Positions 58,630-64,000 of a stretch of 64,000 nucleotides of DNA are shown here, piece after piece. Source of the DNA: Chloranthus sessilifolius (lineage: Eukaryota; Streptophyta; Magnoliopsida; Chloranthales; Chloranthaceae); NCBI GenBank assembly GCA_021018995.1, contig CM037584.1, positions 144,229,317 through 144,293,316 on the forward strand. Direction: 5' to 3'. The notes below the pieces were generated by a model that did not search any database, was not told the DNA's origin, and saw only the letters and a list, made by a program, of their open reading frames with translations. Position 1 is the first letter of the stretch; the number at the start of each line of letters is the position of its first letter. The position numbers were made by a program, and so were the translations under genes.

Positions 58630-58810
58630 GTGGCCTGAGATTGATTAGAATTTTGATTAAAATTCTGATTTTTTTGGTAATCAGAATTCTGATGATAATA
58701 AGGAGGGTTCTGCTGGAAATTAGAATTCTGATGGAAATTAGAATTCTGTTGGAAATTGGAATTCTGCTATGGCCGGAAATTTTGCTGAAAATTTTATTGA
58801 AAAGTTTGTT
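58630..58810 (-). repeat. Asn/Gln-rich repeat in gag linker of H
   Basis: Minus-strand units of the hexapeptide type QNSNFQ or QNSNFH (AGAATTCTAATTTCCA units of about 18 bases, nine imperfect copies) between the gag zinc knuckle and the protease spacer. The plus-strand Ile/Leu-rich frames here are shadows. Confidence 0.7.
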
Positions 58811-58949
58811 GTCCACTCATTGGATTGGACCTGTACTACTGGTTTACCTGACCAGTTTGGTTTGACCCTCCCCATCCTAAGTTGGGGTAATTTTTCCATT
58901 TCGGGCTATAGGTATTTGAGTACATGTTTCTACCCTGCCGTTGATAAGA

Positions 58950-59924
58950 TTAAGTCACATTGACCTGCTCTTGAGGAGTAGGGTCATCCGAAAGAAATGT
59001 CAAGGTAGTAGGGCACTCGTTAGCCATGTGACCTGAGTGGTCACAAATTGAACAAGCAGCGGGATTGATGAGACTCTTAGCTTGCTTAGTTGCAGCTAAC
59101 AACATGTTCATTTGCTTGGACAGCATATCAACCTTTGTTGAAAGATCTGAAGTGTTGTTATTGACATCAAATAATTCATTTCTGGTCAACACATGTGATT
59201 TTATTGCCACATCCAAATTGGTTCGCTCCATTGTCGCATTTTGGATTGAAGTTTGGTACAACTTTTCGAACAATGCCCACAGTTCATCAGCCTCTTTCGT
59301 GGCACATGATCCTCCGTAAGATGCATCGACCATGCGTCTCTCTTCAGGAATTAGTCAATTGTAAAAACTCTGGACCTGTTGCCACCTTGGCAGTTGATGA
59401 TTTGGACAACTCTTAATCAATTCCTTAAAACGTTCCCAACATTCATGAAATGTTTTTGTGGGTTGTTGGGAAAAGAACTGGATCTTCTGACACAACTCAA
59501 TGGTTTTGGTCATAGGAAAATATTTTTTTACAAACTGACGGTGTAGCTCTGCCCAACTCTGAATAGATTGTGGTTCTAAGGAGTAGAATCAAGTTTTTTC
59601 CTTATCTCTTAAAGAGAAAGGAAAAAGTCGCAGCTTGGCTACTTCGTCGGTCACATTATGCACACGGAACATTTTACACACTGCAATGAACTCATTCAAA
59701 TGAACATGTGGATTTTCGTTTGACAATCCATGATAGATTGGTAACATTTGAATCATTGCGGATTTGAATTCGTAATGGTTCCCTGGGATGGGGGCATGCA
59801 TGATACTATCTTGATCCTCGTAAAAACCGGGATCATTGTAATATTCCAATGTTCTTGGGCTCTCATCATGATTATTGTTCCCATTATTATTATTGTGATT
59901 GTTTCCATTCCTTTGATCTGCCAT
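58950..59924 (-). pseudogene. Element H gag
   Basis: ATG at 59924: MADQRNGNNHNNNNGNNNHD (Asn-rich start), then SPRTLEYYNDPGFYEDQDS and the capsid-like MLPIYHGLSNENPHVHLNEF. A TAG at about 59588 and frame breaks to 59340 follow. The C-terminal part (59333-58950) holds the zinc knuckle CSICDHSGHMANEC near 59040-58995. The upstream frame extension to 60038 is leader. A TATATAG box at 59969-59976 lies 50 bases before the ATG. Confidence 0.88.
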
Positions 59925-59962
59925 AGTCTCAGTATGGTGATACTGATTCCTATGGATTCTGT

Positions 59963-61100
59963 GATTCTCTATATAAGATCGTTCGATCTCAAGATTAAAC
60001 GGATGCAGATGTGGATGATGAGAACGAGTAAAGCTCATACACCATGCTCACACACAGGGTTGATGAATCCACAACAAACCCAAGTAACAGCTTCAATCGA
60101 TTGAAGCAAAGGTTTCAATCGATTGACACAAAGCACAGACAAATATTCAAACAGAGACTTAATCAGTCAATCGATTGAAAGAGTGGTCTCAATCGATTGA
60201 GATTCAAAAGTCAAAATCAGTCAGCACAGAAATTTCAGCTGAAATGGCCAGCAGCAGAGGCCTAGTTAATCGATTAACAGAGAAATGTCAATCGATTGAG
60301 CTCTATAATGAACAGTAGCCAGTATCAGAATTTTTTTATTTTATTTTATTTATTTTTTTATTTTTTTATATTCAAATTTCAAAAATAAAAATTAAATTCA
60401 AAAAAAAAAAAATTTAATTTGAATTTCAAAATTCAGATTTCAAAAACTAAAGGAGTCCTACAAAATCTAATCTACAAGAGAAAAAGAAGGAGAAGAATAA
60501 AAGACTCTTATATTTCCTAAAGCAAGTAGTCCTACAAAAATTAATAACTAGAATTTAAAAAAATAAAAAAATAAAAAATCCTACAAGATATTTTCTAAAA
60601 GAGGAAGATAAGGAAAAAGAAACTCCTACAAAATCTAAAATAAGAAGTCCTAAAAATCTCTACTTCCTAAAAGAACTCCACAAAATCTTACCAAAGAGGA
60701 GAAAATAAGGGAAAGACGATTTTACAAATCAAAAATCCAAATATTAATTTTTTTAAATTCAAAAATCAAAATTCACACAAGAAAATCAAAATTTAATTTA
60801 GAAATTAAATTTCAAAAATTCTAATTGCAAAAATTTAAGTTTGAAAATCAAAAATCAACTTTTGAGCACCAAATTTTAGATTTCACAATCTACAAACTTC
60901 CAAAATTTCAGAATTAAAGATTTTATTTATTTATTTTTTATTTTTAAAATTTTTAAAAATTTAAATTTTTTATTTTTATTTTTATTCACCACAATCGGTC
61001 GATTGACTCTTTAGTGTCAATCGATTGACAAAGCGGTGCTCACAACCACAAAACACTGTCAATCGATTGAAGTAGAATTCTCAATCGATTGACTGTTAAA
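59963..61100 (-). promoter_or_regulatory. Leader of H with CAATCGATTG palindrome array and TATA-like box
   Basis: Perfect palindromes: TGTCAATCGATTGACA (61015-61030), TCAATCGATTGA (60288-60299), GTTAATCGATTAAC (60265-60278), TCTCAATCGATTGAGA (60187-60202), TCAATCGATTGA (60167-60178), another at 60115-60126 and CTTCAATCGATTGAAG (60091-60106), with further copies near 61068-61095. The middle (60310-60990) is A/T-rich without genes. A TATATAG box (59969-59976) and the gag ATG follow. Sites share the ATCGAT core although their outer bases differ. Confidence 0.7.
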
Positions 61101-61143
61101 AACACACAAATCCCTATCTGAATTAATCAAAATTTCGCCGATA

Positions 61144-61161
61144 TCCCCGGCAACGGCGCCA
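61144..61161 (-). other. Primer binding site of element H (tRNA-Asp)
   Basis: Minus-strand TGGCGCCGTTGCCGGGGA, six bases inside the LTR, matches the 3' end of plant tRNA-Asp over 18 bases as I know it. Confidence 0.9.
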
Positions 61162-61167
61162 AAAACT

Positions 61168-62705
61168 TGATCGATTTTAAAATGTAACCCTTGCAAGTGC
61201 ATAAGATCTATTGTAGTATGCCAAGAACAAGGGTGTCGAACCCACAGAGAAACGTGAATTTTAATTAATTCTTTCAGAGATTTAAAAACGTCCCCAAGGA
61301 AGTACCAAGGGGCAGATTCAATTTACCAAAAATTTATCACACTTTTCCTAAATGCAAGAGAAATAAATTAATCTAAACAACTAATTACTGATGAATTTAA
61401 GAACAATATTTAAATATGATCAAGGAATATACTACCCCAGATTAGTACCCCTTTTCTATCATTAAAACTCACAGTTTCATTAAAGCATCATTCACACCAT
61501 CATTCGTCTAGAAAAATGATTCGTAATAAAATATGATCATCAATCCGGCATATCCTATCTAAAAACAATGACTCAGCCTATCATTGCGGTATGAGTCATG
61601 TAAGAAGCATAGCGTATCTCATGATGTTTAGATCACAACAATAAATACATAATTGCTCTGTAGCCTAGATCAGCCTGCAGGTCCAGATCTAGCGATTATA
61701 GCCGTTGATACGCACAATCAACGGTCATAACAAAGCATTCAATATATTTTCAATAACACAAACTTTTAGCAAAACGATTCCATGATGACAATACTAGACT
61801 GCGGTATTAATCATAAAAAATTGCTACTTATCTGGGGATCGCATCTTCCCCAATCAACGAATTTAGCCACTCATCTTTGGTGTATGATCTCCTTGTTCAT
61901 TCAAAGCCATTCCACTTTTCATTTCTTCCAAAAGGTCTTTGTTTACAATGCCTTTTCCTAAATACAATCTATGCTTTCATGAATGTAAAATAAAGGCAGT
62001 GTAAATCCTAAGTTCAATTTACCCAGATCAAACCCTAGAAGGAGGAAGAAGAACCCTTGAAAAGATGCCAAAAAAAGTTGAAAACCAAAAATGAATAATA
62101 AATAATAATAATCCCCCCTTCGAAGTGTTGGTTCCGTGTTTAAATAGTTTCCCAGTTGCATAGGTGTCCCAGCTCGACAAGTCAAGGTCGATTAATCGAC
62201 CCTGTAGGTTCGATGCATCGACCCTCCAAAGAATCCCCAAAAATCTGCTTTAAAGTCACTTCCGTGTCAGACTGTTCTTTGTGCCTCGATTAATCGAGCA
62301 AAAGGGTCGATTAATCGACCTTCCCAGATTTTTGTAAATTTCAGCCAACTTTTGCATCAGACATGACTTTAGTATTTTTGCCATATCTTTCTACTCCGAA
62401 CTTGGATTGACATGATTCTTACGGCGTTGGAAAGCTGACAGAAAGATATACAACTTTTGTGTTTAGAAATTTCAGGAATCTAACGTCTTGATGGTCCAAA
62501 GTGAGCTGAAAGTTGCACCAAGTTCTTGATAACCCAAAGTTGCCGTGTTTTGACATTATTTTCAGAATTCTTGGACTGTTTTCTGCACTTGGATTGTATT
62601 TACCTGAAACACTTTAAATGTAATAATTATCATCAGATAGCCTTTATCGGATGGCTAAATATAGGTATTTAGGGGTGAAATATCATCATATTTCACTACT
62701 CATCA
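61168..62705 (-). repeat. 5' LTR of element H
   Basis: TGATCGATTTT...CTCATCA, 1.54 kb. TATA-like minus CTATTTAAA at 62139-62147. Just upstream (62186-62320) are four perfect palindromes: GGTCGATTAATCGACC (62186-62201), TCGATGCATCGA (62210-62221), CTCGATTAATCGAG (62285-62298) and GGTCGATTAATCGACC (62305-62320). Confidence 0.94.
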
Positions 62706-63379
62706 AATATTTCCCCAACCCAACCCTACAATTTGAACCTTTGGATCTCCGGGCATACTTTTCGTCTACCACACCCGTTAATTATGTAAATATCAATGCA
62801 TACCAACCATACACCACAACCCCCATCAATTACCCTATAAACCCCCATGCCCCCAATCCTGCACTCGCACCCACCAGTCATCAATGGTCTGCGTCCTCCC
62901 CATTTCAACTACCACCATACACCACAACCCCCATCGATTACCCTTTAAGCCATCAGGCCCCCAATCCAACACCCACACCCATCAGTTATCAATGGCTTGC
63001 GCCCACTCCATCACCCCCAATTCAACCACCGGCAAATTCCACCACCCCGGTCAATTACCTAACGGCCAATCAAACCCCCCATATGCCGCCAACACCCACT
63101 AGCTATCAATAGCCTACTTTTACCTCCTTCCCTCCAATACCACCACCCTCAAGCTTCACCACCCCCATTTGGCCCAATCTTTCCACCCAACCCGTTGCCA
63201 CCGAGGTAAATCAAGTATTGCCCACACCTCCTGAGCCAACAGTACAAGTACCTTAAGAACCGACAACCATACCCTTCCAGCTCTCGGGACCCACATATAA
63301 TCCTCATCAGGTCCCACTAAGCTATGAACAAACAGATATCAATGCCGGAAGCAGTAGCAGAGAAGGTGTTGAGAACTAG
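62706..63379 (+). pseudogene. Element G gag continuation, Pro/Thr-rich repeats
   Basis: Resumes the G gag frame after H: FEPLDLRAYFSSTTPVNY. Then there are three repeats of about 37 residues built on TTPINYP, then APNP, then TSHQW or ISYQW. A stop follows the third (63110-63112), with readable Pro/Thr-rich sequence to a TAG near 63379 (QTDINAGSSSREGVEN). Low-complexity protein with no catalytic motif. It would be a linker between gag and pol in a Tat-like element. Confidence 0.6.
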
Positions 63380-63640
63380 AAAATACCATTTCCACCCCTT
63401 AACCTGGGCCTTGATAGACCCTTGAGAGAACTAAATAAGTGTTTTAAGTGTTTGTTTTACAGCTAACAATAAAGGCAGGCTTAACCTTGAAAGTAGCTTA
63501 AAAGTGCCAAAAAGATGATGACCCATCTTGATCTGGAGGAAGAAAGAGAAAGGATAACCTCACTGGCTGACAAAATGCCTAAAATAAAGAGGGCAAAGGC
63601 CTGGCTTCAACCGGGAAAGAGGCTTGGAGCTATTCGAAAA
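63380..63640 (+). other. unassigned sequence
   Basis: No credible gene. It may be the start of another LTR or the gag-pol spacer of G. The weak frame at 63515 (MMTHLDLEEERERITSLADK) runs into the repeat array and has no family resemblance. Confidence 0.3.
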
Positions 63641-63900
63641 GAAGAATACACTACAGAATGCTATTCGAAAAGGTCCCCAATCTTTGCGAAAAGGTCCCCA
63701 ATCTTTACGAAAAGGTCCCCAATCTTTGCGAATAGAGTTCCAGAAGTTACAGTTCTTTTCGAAAAGGTCTCCAATCTGTGCGAATAGATCTCCAGAAGTT
63801 ACAGTTCTTTTCAAAAAGGTCTCCAATCTGTGCGAATAGAGTTTTAGAAGTTACAGTACCTCTCGAAAAGGTTCCCAAACTATGCGAAATGGTATTCTGA
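63640..63900. repeat. TTCGAAAAGGT(C)CCCAATCT tandem array before a TATA box
   Basis: Seven units of about 25-29 bases (CGAAAAGGTCCCCAATCTTT), the later ones spaced by a second unit AGTTCCAGAAGTTACAGTTC of about 25 bases. A TATA-like CATTTAAAAACC follows at 63954-63965. The order of array then TATA matches the LTR modules elsewhere in the window, so this may be the U3 of a further plus-strand element cut by the edge. Confidence 0.65.
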
Positions 63901-64000
63901 AGATTCCCAGCAGCTGCAAGGGCAATTTAGTAATCTCTGCACGCGCCCTATTGCATTTAAAAACCCAGGGGCATTCTGGAAGATTCGAAGCACGAACCAG

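Larger units (their letters stand above)
49766..62705 (-). mobile_element. Element H: Athila-like element with rearranged 3' end
   Basis: Minus-strand Ty3/gypsy element in gag of G. Target duplication AATAT is on both sides (49761-49765 and 62706-62710), perfect. Order from its 5' side: LTR 62705-61168, tRNA-Asp primer site, leader with CAATCGATTG array, gag, protease, RT, RNase H, integrase, small ORF, 3' noncoding, purine tract, partial LTR (51964-51451), a copy of the right-hand flank (51450-51308), and a full LTR (51307-49766). LTR copies look about 97% alike by eye. Stops and frameshifts disable it, but 58389-57217 is a long intact frame. Confidence 0.93.
43486..64000 (+). mobile_element. 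Element G: Tat/Ogre-like Ty3/gypsy element, interrupted by element H
   Basis: Plus-strand 5' LTR (43486-45095), primer site TGGCGACTCTGCTGGGGA, a 1.5 kb leader with a small ORF, and gag with a long Pro-rich N-terminus (46589-49765). The same frame resumes after H at 62706 with further Pro-rich sequence. Pol and the 3' LTR are beyond the right edge or absent. The primer-site form and the CX2HX4HX4C-type gag finger fit Tat/Ogre elements. The extent to 64000 is uncertain because 63370-64000 may belong to another insertion. Confidence 0.75.

Noticed and set aside
58641..58963. Ile/Leu-rich plus-strand ORFs
   Set aside because: Antisense of the Asn/Gln repeat in H gag.

Overview
The window is an intergenic, transposon-packed stretch of a flowering-plant nuclear genome. 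This follows from plant-type LTR retrotransposon families (Ty1/copia, Tekay-like chromovirus, Athila-like and Tat/Ogre-like Ty3/gypsy), plant primer binding sites (tRNA-Asp and tRNA-Met types), a CACTA-type transposon end, and a spliced, decayed callose synthase gene fragment. I see no intact host gene, no tRNA or rRNA gene and no prokaryotic feature. The species cannot be named from the sequence alone.

Layout, with element names used below. 1-1969: Ty1/copia pol remnant (minus). 1970-25046: element A, a Tekay-like chromovirus (minus) inserted in the copia remnant, with an accessory ORF between pol and its 3' LTR. Element B (9579-22418, minus), an Athila-like element with two LTRs of about 2.05 kb, is inserted inside the reverse transcriptase of A. 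25047-28200: element C, a Tat-like LTR, leader and short ORF (plus). 28200-33606: degraded LTR-element DNA (D), cut by a solo LTR (E, 31470-33008). 33607-33930: CACTA-type end. 34738-42596: callose synthase pseudogene (minus), split inside an exon by element F (35515-41964, Tekay-like, gag only). 43486 to the right edge: element G, Tat/Ogre-like (plus), with gag interrupted by element H (49766-62705, Athila-like, minus).

The nesting gives a relative history (inference): copia, then A, then B; callose synthase fragment, then F; G, then H. All retroelement polyproteins carry stops, frameshifts or lost catalytic residues, so no autonomous copy is present. H also went through an unequal exchange that left LTR, duplicated flank, partial LTR, body, LTR and flank.

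The most unusual pattern is regulatory-looking. Nearly every family carries its own irregular array of short, CG-containing palindromes near the TATA box of its LTR. In A, B, H and G an array of the same kind lies a second time inside the element, ahead of a TATA-like box and an ORF (accessory ORF in A, a small proline-rich ORF in B, gag in H and G). The motif differs between families but the arrangement recurs, so it may be a shared promoter, chromatin or RNA-structure design.
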